Below, in pieces: positions 25,489 to 34,100 of a DNA stretch of 64,000 nt; position 1 is the stretch's first letter, and every line of letters begins with the position of its first letter. The DNA comes from Oscillospiraceae bacterium (GTDB taxonomy: Bacteria; Bacillota; Clostridia; Oscillospirales; Acutalibacteraceae): assembly GCA_015065615.1 (NCBI GenBank), contig SVPY01000006.1, positions 1-64,000 of the forward strand, in the 5' to 3' direction. The notes under the pieces are model-generated. The model made no database searches and had not been told where the DNA came from. It saw nothing but the letters and a program-made list of their open reading frames with translations. The position numbers and the translations under genes are program-made.

Positions 25489-25516
25489 TTGCGTTTCAAA
25501 AAATTAGGTGTATAAT
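25489..25516 (+). promoter_or_regulatory. Promoter of the thiamin operon
   Basis: TTGCGT (25489-25494), 16 bases, TATAAT (25511-25516), placing the transcription start just before the TPP aptamer. Confidence 0.65.
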
Positions 25517-25531
25517 ATTATTAAATTAAAA

Positions 25532-25669
25532 ACAGGGGAGCTTGTGTACGCAGGCTGAGAGGAAGTAATCAAACTTCGACCCTTTAACCTGATGCGGATA
25601 ATGCCGCCGTAGGAAGTCATATTCAAGATTTTTTACAGGAAAAGCCGCAAAAGCTTTTCCTGTTTTTTA
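25532..25669 (+). promoter_or_regulatory. TPP riboswitch with terminator
   Basis: The aptamer (25532-25618) shows the THI-box core: GGGGAGC, GGCTGAGAGG, GACCCTTTAACCTGAT, GGATAATGCC and CGTAGGAAGTC. A strong terminator follows at 25635-25669 (ACAGGAAAAGC / AGCTTTTCCTGT, then TTTTTT). Thiamin pyrophosphate binding would end transcription before thiW, which suits a salvage operon. Confidence 0.97.
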
Positions 25670-25697
25670 TTTATCTTTTAAGAAAGGAGGAAACGAG

Positions 25698-25848
25698 ATC
25701 CACATTAGTGGCAGGCTGAGGGGGAGCGCCCTGAGCCTTGTATAGTGGCGATGGGAAGCCGTGTTCCGGCGTGAGAGGGTACCAGCAAGTACCGACCGAA
25801 CTTCCAAGGGGTTATCATATTATATTATATTATATTATCAGGATAACC
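25698..25848 (+). ncRNA. Unassigned structured RNA between TPP switch and thiW
   Basis: Several perfect stems follow each other: CCAC/GTGG (25700-25711), AGGCT with inner GGG pairing CCC and AGCCT (25713-25738), then GGAAG (25754-25758) pairing CTTCC (25801-25805) and enclosing two hairpins, GCCG/CGGC (25758-25770) and GGTAC/GTACC (25778-25793). It ends with GGTTATC/GATAACC (25810-25848) around four ATATT units. The segment is GC-rich against an AT-rich surround, and its short open frame is not protein-like. It lies downstream of a riboswitch terminator and about 65 bases before the thiW start. I do not recognise an RNA class. Confidence 0.55.
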
Positions 25849-25914
25849 ATACTCATTTTAGGAAGCGCCGCTGTTTTCAGCCGTTTCCAAATTTACTTAA
25901 AGGAGAAATTTATT

Positions 25915-26433
25915 ATGTTAAAAACAAACACTAAAAAAATGGCAATTGCAGGAATTTTCTGCGCAGTAGCGGTCGTGGGAAGTTTATTTTCATTCCCGGT
26001 ATTCGGCAGTAAATGTTCACCTGTTCAGCATATGATCAACATTATATGCGCAGTTATTTTGGGCCCCGGGTATAGCTTCGGTGCAGCTTTTGCAGCTGCT
26101 TTAATACGCAACCTGCTTGGTATAGGCAGCTTAATGGCTTTTCCCGGCAGTATGTTCGGCGCATTGGTATGCGGCCTTGTTTATGCAAAAACAAAAAACA
26201 TTCTCGCAACTTTAATAGGTGAAGTTTTCGGTACCGCTATATTAGGCGGTCTTTGCGCTTATCCCGTTGCCATTTTCTTTATGGGTCAAAGCAGCGCAAA
26301 TATTGCTTTTTACGCTTACATTGTTCCTTTCTTGATTTCTACCGCAGCAGGCGCTATTATCTCCGCGGTATTAATTTACAGCCTTAAAAAATCAGGCGTA
26401 CTGCACACAATGCAGGAATCGCTCAACCGATAA
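25915..26433 (+). CDS. thiW: ThiW, thiazole ECF transporter S component
   Basis: The protein has 172 aa from the ATG at 25915 (AAAGGAG 8 bases upstream); the frame extends further 5' through the structured RNA, but that part is not protein-like. Six or so hydrophobic helices include the KMAIAGIFCAVAVVGS start, VQHMINIICAVILGPGYSFGAAFAAALIRN and GSMFGALVCGLVYAKTKN. ThiW is the substrate-binding S unit for the thiazole precursor hydroxyethylthiazole and needs an EcfA/A'/T module, which is not in this window. Its place before thiM supports the substrate. Confidence 0.93.
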   Translation: MLKTNTKKMAIAGIFCAVAVVGSLFSFPVFGSKCSPVQHMINIICAVILGPGYSFGAAFAAALIRNLLGIGSLMAFPGSMFGALVCGLVYAKTKNILATLIGEVFGTAILGGLCAYPVAIFFMGQSSANIAFYAYIVPFLISTAAGAIISAVLIYSLKKSGVLHTMQESLNR

Positions 26434-26444
26434 CGAGGTAAGCC

Positions 26445-27266
26445 ATGTTTGGAAAACTCCTTGAAATACTTCGCAATAAAAGCCCTCTCATACACAATAT
26501 AACAAACTACGTAACCGCCAATGACTGCGCAAATATTTTAATTGCCAGCGGCGCTTCACCCATTATGGCAGATGAAAAAGAAGAAGTGGAGGAAATCACC
26601 TCCATTTGTGCAGGGCTTAATATTAACCTCGGCACTATCAAAAGCCACACAGTTCCCTCTATGCTTATTGCAGGCAAACGCTCTAACGAGCTTAATCATC
26701 CTGTTATATTGGACCCCGTAGGCGTTGGCGCATCAAATTTCAGAAACGATACCGCCAATACACTTCTTTCAAAATTAAAATTCACCGTTATTCGCGGCAA
26801 CCTTTCAGAAATTAAAACTCTGGCTTTGGGAAGAATCGGCTCAAACGGCGTGGATGCCAACAAGAAAGACGAAATAACTAAAGAAAACTTAGAGGAAACC
26901 GTAGCTTTCGCAAAAGGATTTGCAAAAATAACAGGCTCAGTTATTGCCATTACAGGCGGTATCGACGTTATTGCAGATGAAGAAAAAGCATACTGCATAT
27001 ATAACGGTAATCCTATGATGTGCACAGTTACGGGAACAGGCTGCCAGCTTTCTGCATTGATTACCGCTTTTGTAAGTGCAAATCCTCTTTACCCATTGGA
27101 AGCAGCAGCCGCCGCTGTTTGCGCTATGGGTATTGCGGGGGAAATTGCTTACAAAAGGCTTACAAGCATAGATGGCAACTTAAGCTACAGAAATTATATT
27201 ATTGATGCGATTTATAATATGACGCCACAAACACTAAAGGAGGGTGCAAAATATGAAGTGCGATAA
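26445..27266 (+). CDS. thiM: Hydroxyethylthiazole kinase
   Basis: The protein has 273 aa. It phosphorylates 4-methyl-5-(2-hydroxyethyl)thiazole. The ribokinase-like fold shows PLIHNITNYVTANDCANILIA at the N-terminus (about 14-34), PVILDPVGVGAS (about 85-96), VIRGNLSEI and the C-terminal TGTGCQLSALITAF (about 192-205), which holds the catalytic Cys/Asp region. It follows thiW by 11 bases and overlaps thiE at its 3' end. Together these genes salvage the thiazole half of thiamin. Confidence 0.96.
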   Translation: MFGKLLEILRNKSPLIHNITNYVTANDCANILIASGASPIMADEKEEVEEITSICAGLNINLGTIKSHTVPSMLIAGKRSNELNHPVILDPVGVGASNFRNDTANTLLSKLKFTVIRGNLSEIKTLALGRIGSNGVDANKKDEITKENLEETVAFAKGFAKITGSVIAITGGIDVIADEEKAYCIYNGNPMMCTVTGTGCQLSALITAFVSANPLYPLEAAAAAVCAMGIAGEIAYKRLTSIDGNLSYRNYIIDAIYNMTPQTLKEGAKYEVR

Positions 27267-27894
27267 AAGTCAAATGCTTCTCTACGCTGTTACCGACAGA
27301 GCGTGGGCAGGCAAACAGAGTTTATACGAACAGGTTGAATCAGCATTAAAAGGCGGAGTTACAATTGTTCAGCTTCGGGAAAAAGACCTTGATTATGAAG
27401 GTTTTCTGAAGGAAGCTATGGATATTTCTGCCCTATGTAAGCGTTATAAAGTTCCTTTCATAGTTAACGATAACGTAGATATTGCCATAAAATGCCGCGC
27501 AGATGGTGTTCACATCGGGCAAAGCGATATGAATCTTTTGCAGGCGTGCAAACTATTGGGTGAAAATATGATAATAGGTGTTTCTGCTCACTCGGTAGAA
27601 GAAGCATTGGAAGCGGTAAAAAACGGAGCAGATTACCTCGGTGCAGGCGCCATGTTTTCTACTTCCACTAAAACAAACGTGAGTTCTTTAAGCAAAGAAA
27701 CTCTCAGGGATATTTGTGCCGCGGTAAATATCCCTGTGGTTGCTATTGGAGGCATAAGTAAACTCAATATGCCTGAGCTTGCAAACTGCGGCATTGACGG
27801 TGTTGCTCTTGTAAGCGCGGTTTTTGCCGCTGATGATATTGAGAGCGAGTGCCGTATGCTTCATAAACTGGCTGAAAAAACAGTAAAGGGCTAA
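27253..27894 (+). CDS. thiE: Thiamin-phosphate synthase
   Basis: The protein has 213 aa from the ATG at 27253, which has AAAGGAGG at a proper distance; a GTG at 27244 would overlap that box. It joins hydroxymethylpyrimidine diphosphate to thiazole phosphate. Visible motifs are VQLREKDLDY (phosphate region), PFIVNDNVDIA, ADGVHIGQSDM (about 90-100), GVSAHSVEEA and VVAIGGIS. The ThiE/TenI barrel is complete. It overlaps the end of thiM by 14 bases. Confidence 0.96.
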   Translation: MKCDKSQMLLYAVTDRAWAGKQSLYEQVESALKGGVTIVQLREKDLDYEGFLKEAMDISALCKRYKVPFIVNDNVDIAIKCRADGVHIGQSDMNLLQACKLLGENMIIGVSAHSVEEALEAVKNGADYLGAGAMFSTSTKTNVSSLSKETLRDICAAVNIPVVAIGGISKLNMPELANCGIDGVALVSAVFAADDIESECRMLHKLAEKTVKG

Positions 27895-27929
27895 ATTAAT
27901 ATTAAATAAGGAAAGAAGGAAGTAAAAAA

Positions 27930-28736
27930 GTGAAAACGGTATTAACAATTGCAGGCAGCGACAGTATAGGCGGCGCAGGCATTCAGGCAGATATAAAAAC
28001 AATAACCATGAACGGTGCCTACGCAATGAGCGCAATAACTGCCATTACTGCGCAAAACACCATGGGAGTTAAAGGAATACAGGAATCCACACCAATGTTT
28101 CTTACGCAGCAGCTTGACGCTGTATTTGAAGACATCTACCCCGATGCCGTAAAAATAGGAATGGTAGCATCCGCAGAGCTTATTCACGCAATAGCTAAAA
28201 GCCTTAAATATTATAAAGCTAAAAACATAGTAGTAGACCCTGTAATGGTGGCAACTTCCGGCTCTGAATTAATGAAATCAAATGCTTTGCACACGCTCAC
28301 CGAAGAACTATTCCCGATTTCCACTCTTATTACCCCTAATATTCCCGAAGCACAGGTTCTTTCAGGCATAACAATTGGAACAAGAGAGGATATGAAAGTT
28401 GCCGCAAAAATCCTTAATGAGAAATTTCACTGTGCAGTTCTGCTTAAAGGCGGCCATAGTATTAATGATGCTAACGATCTTCTTTATACCGATAGCGGCA
28501 TTACCTGGTTTGAAGGTAAGCGCATAAATAACCCAAATACCCACGGTACGGGTTGTACTCTTTCCAGCGCTATAGCTGCAAACCTTGCAAAAGGCTTTAG
28601 TCTCGATGAATCCATAAAAAGAGCAAAAGACTATATATGCGATGCTCTTGAAGCTATGCTGGATCTGGGCAAAGGCTCAGGCCCCTTGAACCACGCATTT
28701 TATTTGCAGGGTAAATACACAGAACATAAAAAGTAA
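27930..28736 (+). CDS. thiD: HMP/HMP-P kinase
   Basis: The protein has 268 aa. It phosphorylates hydroxymethylpyrimidine twice. AGSDSIGGAGIQADIKT (about 8-24) is the ThiD signature, VVDPVMVATSG (about 103-113) and the catalytic NTHGTGCTLSSAIAA (about 208-222) follow. The start is GTG with GAAGGAAG upstream. No thiC, thiG or thiH is present, so the operon (thiW, thiM, thiE, thiD) makes thiamin only from salvaged precursors. The terminator is at 28749-28785. Confidence 0.96.
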   Translation: MKTVLTIAGSDSIGGAGIQADIKTITMNGAYAMSAITAITAQNTMGVKGIQESTPMFLTQQLDAVFEDIYPDAVKIGMVASAELIHAIAKSLKYYKAKNIVVDPVMVATSGSELMKSNALHTLTEELFPISTLITPNIPEAQVLSGITIGTREDMKVAAKILNEKFHCAVLLKGGHSINDANDLLYTDSGITWFEGKRINNPNTHGTGCTLSSAIAANLAKGFSLDESIKRAKDYICDALEAMLDLGKGSGPLNHAFYLQGKYTEHKK

Positions 28737-28748
28737 TATTCATTACAA

Positions 28749-28785
28749 AAAACGGTGTGAACTAAATCACACCGTTTTATTTTTA
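28749..28785. terminator. Terminator between thiD and the DUF1015 gene
   Basis: AAAACGGTGTGA and TCACACCGTTTT form a 12-bp stem with a 6-base loop between convergent genes, T-rich on the plus side. Confidence 0.9.
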
Positions 28786-28793
28786 GTATTTGA

Positions 28794-30077
28794 TTAATAT
28801 AAGGGATTTATAACTAAACCTGTAATAATTTTGGGATAGAAATAGGTTGACTTCTGGGGCATTTTTTCGCCTGCCGCCGCAACCTCTCCTATTTCTCTTA
28901 CCCTTGTGGGGTTAAGGATAAAGGTGCAGTTGGCTTTACCTCTTTTTACTGCTTCAAATGCCTCATCTGTGCTTCTTGTATAGGTTAGATTCTTCTGCTT
29001 TGCCATATTTTCCTTATCGATACCTAAAAGGCGCTCTAAAATAAGGTTATGCAGAACCGAAACGTCTAAATTCCTTGAAGCAAGGCTCTTTTCGGGGAGA
29101 ACTTCATCCATAACGCTTCTGTCTTTTAAGGTTAAAAGTGTAAAGCTTTCGCCGCCCTCATAAAAAGCGAAGGCGCACTTATTTTCTTCGTACTTTTCTT
29201 TTAATACCTTCTCGGCGTTTTCTATACCCTCTATTTCCTCGGTAATGAAATATTCCTTTGTGGCATTTAATAATTTATCTCCGTCAAAATTTTCCATATC
29301 TCTTACAAGGCGATGAGTGGGGTGAACCACAAGACCTTCGTGAGCCATATTCACAAGCATCATCATCACGTAGCCTGCATCGGGAGCGTAGATATTATTT
29401 TCCGCGCAGTAATTGCGGTAATTTATGGCTGTTTCATATCTGTGGTGACCGTCGGCAATATATAACTTTCTGTCCTGAAAATCGTCGCATACAGAAGCTA
29501 TTGTAAGCTCGTCGTTTACTACCCAGAGGCGGTGAGTAACGAGACCGTCGTTAAATTCGTATCTGGGCGCAGTACTCTCGCAGATATTATCAAGCTTTTT
29601 ATCCGTCGTTCTTTCTTCATCTATATATAAGGAATAGATTTGGCTGAAATTGCAGTTTGTCGCCTTCATCAAATTGAATCTATCCTCTTTTGCTTTGGAG
29701 AGGGTCTCCTCGTGAGGAAGAACTACGCCGTTTTTAAAATCTTCCACCTTTACTCTTGCAATAAAACCGCGAAGAATCTTTTTTTCGCCCTTATCCACGT
29801 TATCGAGGAATTCTTCCTCGTAGATATAAAGTCCTTCCTCCATATCCTGTACCATAACGCCTTTTTCCTGCCAGAGTTTAAAGGTATCAGATGCCTCCTC
29901 GTAGGGATTTTCACCCTTGGGAAGTTCAAGCTTTATCATATTATATTCGTTCTTTTCAATAAGCGCCGCGCGCTGTTCATCGCTTACTATATCGTAAGGG
30001 GGGCAGGCGAGAGTTTCTATTTTACCCGCTTTTTCCTCACTGAATCTTATTGCCGCAAAGGGCTTAACTGTTGCCAT
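28794..30077 (-). CDS. DUF1015 family protein
   Basis: The protein has 427 aa, full length for the family. Marks are KPFAAIRFS at the N-terminus, LACPPYDIVSDEQR (about 22-35), LYIADGHHRYETAINYR (about 203-219) and LTYTRSTDEA near the C-terminus. DUF1015 has a ParB-like N-terminal fold; archaeal relatives act as free-serine kinases, and bacterial members are often near serine and one-carbon genes. No such neighbour is visible here. It is a single gene with its own promoter (30143-30171). Confidence 0.9.
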   Translation of the reverse strand: MATVKPFAAIRFSEEKAGKIETLACPPYDIVSDEQRAALIEKNEYNMIKLELPKGENPYEEASDTFKLWQEKGVMVQDMEEGLYIYEEEFLDNVDKGEKKILRGFIARVKVEDFKNGVVLPHEETLSKAKEDRFNLMKATNCNFSQIYSLYIDEERTTDKKLDNICESTAPRYEFNDGLVTHRLWVVNDELTIASVCDDFQDRKLYIADGHHRYETAINYRNYCAENNIYAPDAGYVMMMLVNMAHEGLVVHPTHRLVRDMENFDGDKLLNATKEYFITEEIEGIENAEKVLKEKYEENKCAFAFYEGGESFTLLTLKDRSVMDEVLPEKSLASRNLDVSVLHNLILERLLGIDKENMAKQKNLTYTRSTDEAFEAVKRGKANCTFILNPTRVREIGEVAAAGEKMPQKSTYFYPKIITGLVINPLY

Positions 30078-30142
30078 AATATTCTCCTTTATAAAACGGA
30101 CCGTGTTTTAAGTAAAGTTCAGCCCGACTTTAATTTAAAGTC

Positions 30143-30171
30143 ATTTTATTTCATTCTACTTATCTTGTCAA
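30143..30171 (-). promoter_or_regulatory. Promoter of the DUF1015 gene
   Basis: TTGACA (30166-30171), 17 bases, TAAAAT (30143-30148) on the minus strand. Confidence 0.75.
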
Positions 30172-30307
30172 TAATTTTATTACTGTTAATTAAAATAATT
30201 AGAATACTTACAGCCGTATCGCTCACAGCTGCCTTCGCATGATCACTTATCGGCAAAAAACTTTGTAAACGCCTGCATACATAAAACAATTTAATTACAG
30301 AAATAAA

Positions 30308-30343
30308 ATCGGGCACGCAAACGTAATACACGGCGTACCCGAT
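30308..30343 (-). terminator. Terminator of the ABC transporter operon
   Basis: ATCGGGTACGC and GCGTGCCCGAT (minus strand) form an 11-bp stem with one mismatch, followed by TTTTATTT. It lies just beyond the DUF4340 gene. Confidence 0.85.
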
Positions 30344-30361
30344 AAATTATTTTAGTTTAAA

Positions 30362-31807
30362 TTATTTTGCGCTGTTATAAAACTCTTCTACCGCCTTTAT
30401 TACGTCCTGAACAGCGTTCATTCTTACTGAAACGTTGTAGTCACCGTTGAGGTAAACCGCTGCTCTGTCGGAATTAGAGATGCACTTCTGATATTCTATA
30501 ACTAAATCTTCTTTCTTTTCGTCCTCATAGAATTCATAAGTAATCTTGAGAAGAGTTTTGCCGTCGCCATCAGCATCGGTCATATTTAAAAGCGGAATAC
30601 CAATAACTGTGCTGTAGAACTTAGTTGTGTCGGCATAGGGCATTTCCTTGCCGTTTACAATACAAGTATAGTCATAAGACTTTGTAGTATCGGTAGTTCT
30701 GTCGGTATTGATAGTTCTCTTCATATCTACTTCAACAGTCTTGCCGCCTGCCTCTACAGTAAACTTATCAACGTCGTAGATATAAACAATGGATGCATAA
30801 GTATCGCGGTAGTCGAGCTCCTTACTTTCTGCCCATGTATTTGTGTGAGTTACGTAAGTACCGTAAACAACACTTGTGTTACCATCGATAAAAGCATATC
30901 TCTTTGTGTTATCTATCTTGTTACCAAGTGTAATTTTGTGTGCAACACCGTTTAAGGAGAAGTCTAACTCAGCATAGCAATCGTTAAGACCGTATTCTTC
31001 AATTTCAGCCTCTGTGGGGTGTACCTTTACAACAGAACCTGCTGTGAAATTGATAAGGCTGTCTGCAAGGTCACTGCTGAAGCTGTAGCCGCCGCTGCAG
31101 ATAATGGGAGCCGTCATATCGTAGGAGAACGTATTCTTATTATAGTCGAGTCTGATTTCTCTCTTGAAGTTTCTGCCCTTTAAGTAAACGTGGTCGAAGG
31201 TATAGGACTCCGTACCGTCGCTTTCAATATAAGCGGAAATATCCCAAGAAGGAATGGAAACCTGAGTAGCCATATCGGCACTGAAGATAAGGTTTAAAAG
31301 TGTAATATAAACCTTGCCGTTATAAAGAATGTATTTACCGCTGCTTTCGCTGGCTGCTTTACCTACAATAACTGTTTCTTTACTGCCGTCGCTGTAAGTT
31401 GCGGTTACCGTGCTGCCTAATTCGCTTGTAAGGCCAAATTCTTCGAGATTTTCTATCTCGCCTAATTCCTTATCAACGTTAAAGTTAAGCATAATTTTAG
31501 CGGCTGCATCGAAGTTACTTGTAGTGAAATTGATATCTTCATAACCGGGAACTTCGTATCTTGTTGTGATGGAGCCGTCGTCGTTTTCTTCTTCAATGAA
31601 GTTGATTGTATAATCGGAAAGAGAATTCTTTATGCTTAAAGATGTTACGGTTACGTCTGACTTAGTGATAAGATTAATCTGTTCAACGGCGCTGTTGGAG
31701 GATGTTGCTTCTTCCTTGGGTGCAGTAATAAGGAGAACAGCCATAACAATACCAAGTACCACAAGCACAGCTGAAAGTATAATTATTTGCTTTTTATATT
31801 TTTTCAT
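30362..31807 (-). CDS. DUF4340-domain membrane-anchored protein
   Basis: The protein has 481 aa. One N-terminal membrane helix (about residues 7-28) precedes a large extracytoplasmic, mostly beta region with DUF4340-like repeats (for example TVTATYSDGSKETVIVG, about 132-148). DUF4340 proteins are typically encoded next to Gld-like ABC transporters, as here. Role unknown; a periplasmic-side or cell-wall-side partner of the transporter is likely. It is the last gene of the four-gene operon. Confidence 0.82.
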   Translation of the reverse strand: MKKYKKQIIILSAVLVVLGIVMAVLLITAPKEEATSSNSAVEQINLITKSDVTVTSLSIKNSLSDYTINFIEEENDDGSITTRYEVPGYEDINFTTSNFDAAAKIMLNFNVDKELGEIENLEEFGLTSELGSTVTATYSDGSKETVIVGKAASESSGKYILYNGKVYITLLNLIFSADMATQVSIPSWDISAYIESDGTESYTFDHVYLKGRNFKREIRLDYNKNTFSYDMTAPIICSGGYSFSSDLADSLINFTAGSVVKVHPTEAEIEEYGLNDCYAELDFSLNGVAHKITLGNKIDNTKRYAFIDGNTSVVYGTYVTHTNTWAESKELDYRDTYASIVYIYDVDKFTVEAGGKTVEVDMKRTINTDRTTDTTKSYDYTCIVNGKEMPYADTTKFYSTVIGIPLLNMTDADGDGKTLLKITYEFYEDEKKEDLVIEYQKCISNSDRAAVYLNGDYNVSVRMNAVQDVIKAVEEFYNSAK

Positions 31808-31877
31808 TTCAGTAGCTTAAGCCGGAGCCCAATTACGGGTTACCGGCTTACCTTTCAAGTATTAAATCGTAATTAAA

Positions 31878-33380
31878 TTACAGATGTCTGCGCTTTAAGA
31901 ATACGAACAGACCGAGAGCTAAAATCGCAAGAGGAATGATAACTGTGAAGATAATGAAACCTACGAAATTAGCAACTGATGCGCTCATTACGATATCGTA
32001 AGAAGCTGTAGCTGTGGGGTTGATTGTGATACCGAGAGTCTTATCCGCGGTGCCTGTTGTATGCTGTACAAGGCCCAAAGTAAACGCTCTGTTACCGAAA
32101 GCTGTGGAGCTGAAGTATGTATCGGCAAATACTGTAGTATCACCAAATACGCAGAGGTAAGAAGCGTACATATTTTTGTCGGGTGCAGTGTAAGCTCTTT
32201 CAGCCATAGCCGCACTTGTTACAACGCCTGTATCGGGGTCTTCGCTTGCTTCAGTGCTCTGGGAAACGTAAGCTGTATCGTTTGTCTGTAAAAGAGGTGT
32301 AACTTCGATACCGTTAATAACTGTATTGAAGAGGATTTCGATAGGACGGGAGTTGATTGTGATCATTGCGCTGTAGCCGTTTTCTGCAAATACTTCGTTT
32401 ACGTTATTTGTAAAGTAGCAGTTATAAGCAGGACCGGAAGAACTTGAAAGAACGTTGCTTTCGTCGCTGTCAAGAATGATACCGCTTTCTACGCCGATAC
32501 CCCACTCTTCAAGGAGTGCGTATAAGTTGGGCATAGAAGTCTGGTTGGGGTCGCCTGTAACTATAACAGAGTGAGAATATGTTTTTGTTTCGTCCTCAAG
32601 GTAAGCTCTTACCTTGTCAACCTCTTCCTTGGTGTAGTCGGTTGTAGGAGCGGGAATAAAGAGAACTGCAGCATTTTCGGGAATAGCTTCCGTCATAATA
32701 TTAAATTCAACTACCTCGAAGGAGTTCTCCTTAAAGAGAGCTTCCATGGAAGTACGAAGGCTTGCTGTAAGAAGTTCGCTGTGGCCTGATGCAAAAGCAA
32801 CAACGGGAACGTTCATAAGGTTAGCAAGGTGAACTGCGTTTGCAAGAGCACCGTCAACCATTGAGTAGTATACGTAAGCGCCTGTTGTGGAATCCTGCTC
32901 AATGTTGAACATATCTGTAACTGTTAAAACCTTATATCTCTTTTCTGTCTGTACAACTACCATACCGGTTGTAAGAGTCTCGTCGGGATAGCTGCTGATA
33001 AACTGAGGGTTAAGGTCGGGGTCAATGTATTCAACGTTAACCATTTCGGGGTTAGCTTCCTGCATCTTTTCAGCGAGGTTAGCAACCTGGCTGTACCTTA
33101 AGTTGTAGTTAGCGTAAATTAAATCGTCCTTATAGTTAGCTTCTGTACCTAAAAGGTAGATAGTCGTCTTATACTCTGCGTTCTTTGCTACGTCCAAAGC
33201 CTTGTCGGAAAGAGAGTTAAGACCCTGAGAAGTAAGGTCGATATTCATTGAGGGGAATCTGTCAGCCAAAGCTGATGTAATAACGTTAAGCACGATAACG
33301 AGAACGATGAAAACTGCTGTGAAAACAGTAGCCATTGTGCCGTGCTTGAATTTTTCTGTTTTAAAGAATTTCTTATTCAT
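31878..33380 (-). CDS. GldG-like ABC transporter auxiliary protein
   Basis: The protein has 500 aa. An N-terminal helix (about residues 18-38), a long extracellular domain of the ABC_transp_aux type (SMNIDLTSQGLNSLSDKALDVA start, VNVEYIDPDLNPQF, VVAFASGHSELL) and a C-terminal helix (about 472-494) ending in basic residues. In Bacteroidetes the equivalent GldG works with GldF and GldA in gliding; in Clostridia the same trio occurs without gliding and its cargo is unknown. It lies 21 bases after the permease. Confidence 0.88.
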   Translation of the reverse strand: MNKKFFKTEKFKHGTMATVFTAVFIVLVIVLNVITSALADRFPSMNIDLTSQGLNSLSDKALDVAKNAEYKTTIYLLGTEANYKDDLIYANYNLRYSQVANLAEKMQEANPEMVNVEYIDPDLNPQFISSYPDETLTTGMVVVQTEKRYKVLTVTDMFNIEQDSTTGAYVYYSMVDGALANAVHLANLMNVPVVAFASGHSELLTASLRTSMEALFKENSFEVVEFNIMTEAIPENAAVLFIPAPTTDYTKEEVDKVRAYLEDETKTYSHSVIVTGDPNQTSMPNLYALLEEWGIGVESGIILDSDESNVLSSSSGPAYNCYFTNNVNEVFAENGYSAMITINSRPIEILFNTVINGIEVTPLLQTNDTAYVSQSTEASEDPDTGVVTSAAMAERAYTAPDKNMYASYLCVFGDTTVFADTYFSSTAFGNRAFTLGLVQHTTGTADKTLGITINPTATASYDIVMSASVANFVGFIIFTVIIPLAILALGLFVFLKRRHL

Positions 33381-33401
33381 TGTTTTATTACCTCCGTATC
33401 A

Positions 33402-34100
33402 TCAGTTCCAGCGGCGGCTTTCAATCTTACGCATTGTAAGGAAGCAGAAGATAGCCATGATGCTGATGAAGTATACACAGCTGGGAATATTGAAAATACC
33501 CTGTGTGAAAGTATAGTATCTGGAAGTAAAGGAGATCCACTTAACTATTGTACCTACAATACCGGAAGAAGATGCGAGGTTCTCGATAAAGAGGAGCATT
33601 AAGGAAATTGCGAATGTGCCTAAAGCTGCAATAACCTGGCTGATTGTAAGTGAGCTGATAAATACACCGATGGAGATCATAGCGCCGCCGTAAAGAAGAG
33701 TACCGATAACGTTACCGATAATGATACCCCAGGGAAGTGTAGCAAAAGCGGAAAGCGCCAAAGCGGGAAGAAGACCCATAAGTGTAGCGATTGCATAAAT
33801 AGCGAAAGCGGAGAGGAACTTGCCCATAACGATACCGGATACGTTTACGGGAGCTGTTAAAAGAGCCTGATCGGTTTTGTTCTTTCTGTCCTCGGAGAAA
33901 GTTCTCATGGTAAGGATGGGAACTATCATCATACCGTATGTAAAAATAGTGTAGTAGATGTTACCAACGTAGGAGCTGGAACCCATTATCATAACCTGAT
34001 AGAAGAAGAAGCCGTAAAGAGCAGCCAATGCAGCTACGCATACGTAACCCACGGGGTTATTAAAATAGGATTTGAATTCTCTTTTAAATACTGCGCTCAT
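33402..34100 (-). CDS. ABC-2 permease (GldF-like)
   Basis: The protein has 232 aa with about six membrane helices. The FKREFKSYFNNPVGYV start and the MRTFSEDRKNKTDQALLTAPV loop (about 82-102) are typical of GldF/ABC-2 permeases of this group. It overlaps the ATPase stop by one base, and the GldG-like gene follows. Confidence 0.9.
   Translation of the reverse strand: MSAVFKREFKSYFNNPVGYVCVAALAALYGFFFYQVMIMGSSSYVGNIYYTIFTYGMMIVPILTMRTFSEDRKNKTDQALLTAPVNVSGIVMGKFLSAFAIYAIATLMGLLPALALSAFATLPWGIIIGNVIGTLLYGGAMISIGVFISSLTISQVIAALGTFAISLMLLFIENLASSSGIVGTIVKWISFTSRYYTFTQGIFNIPSCVYFISIMAIFCFLTMRKIESRRWN

Noticed and set aside
25738..25914. N-terminal extension of thiW through the structured RNA
   Set aside because: The translated part has no similarity to ECF S components, and AAAGGAG sits properly before the ATG at 25915.
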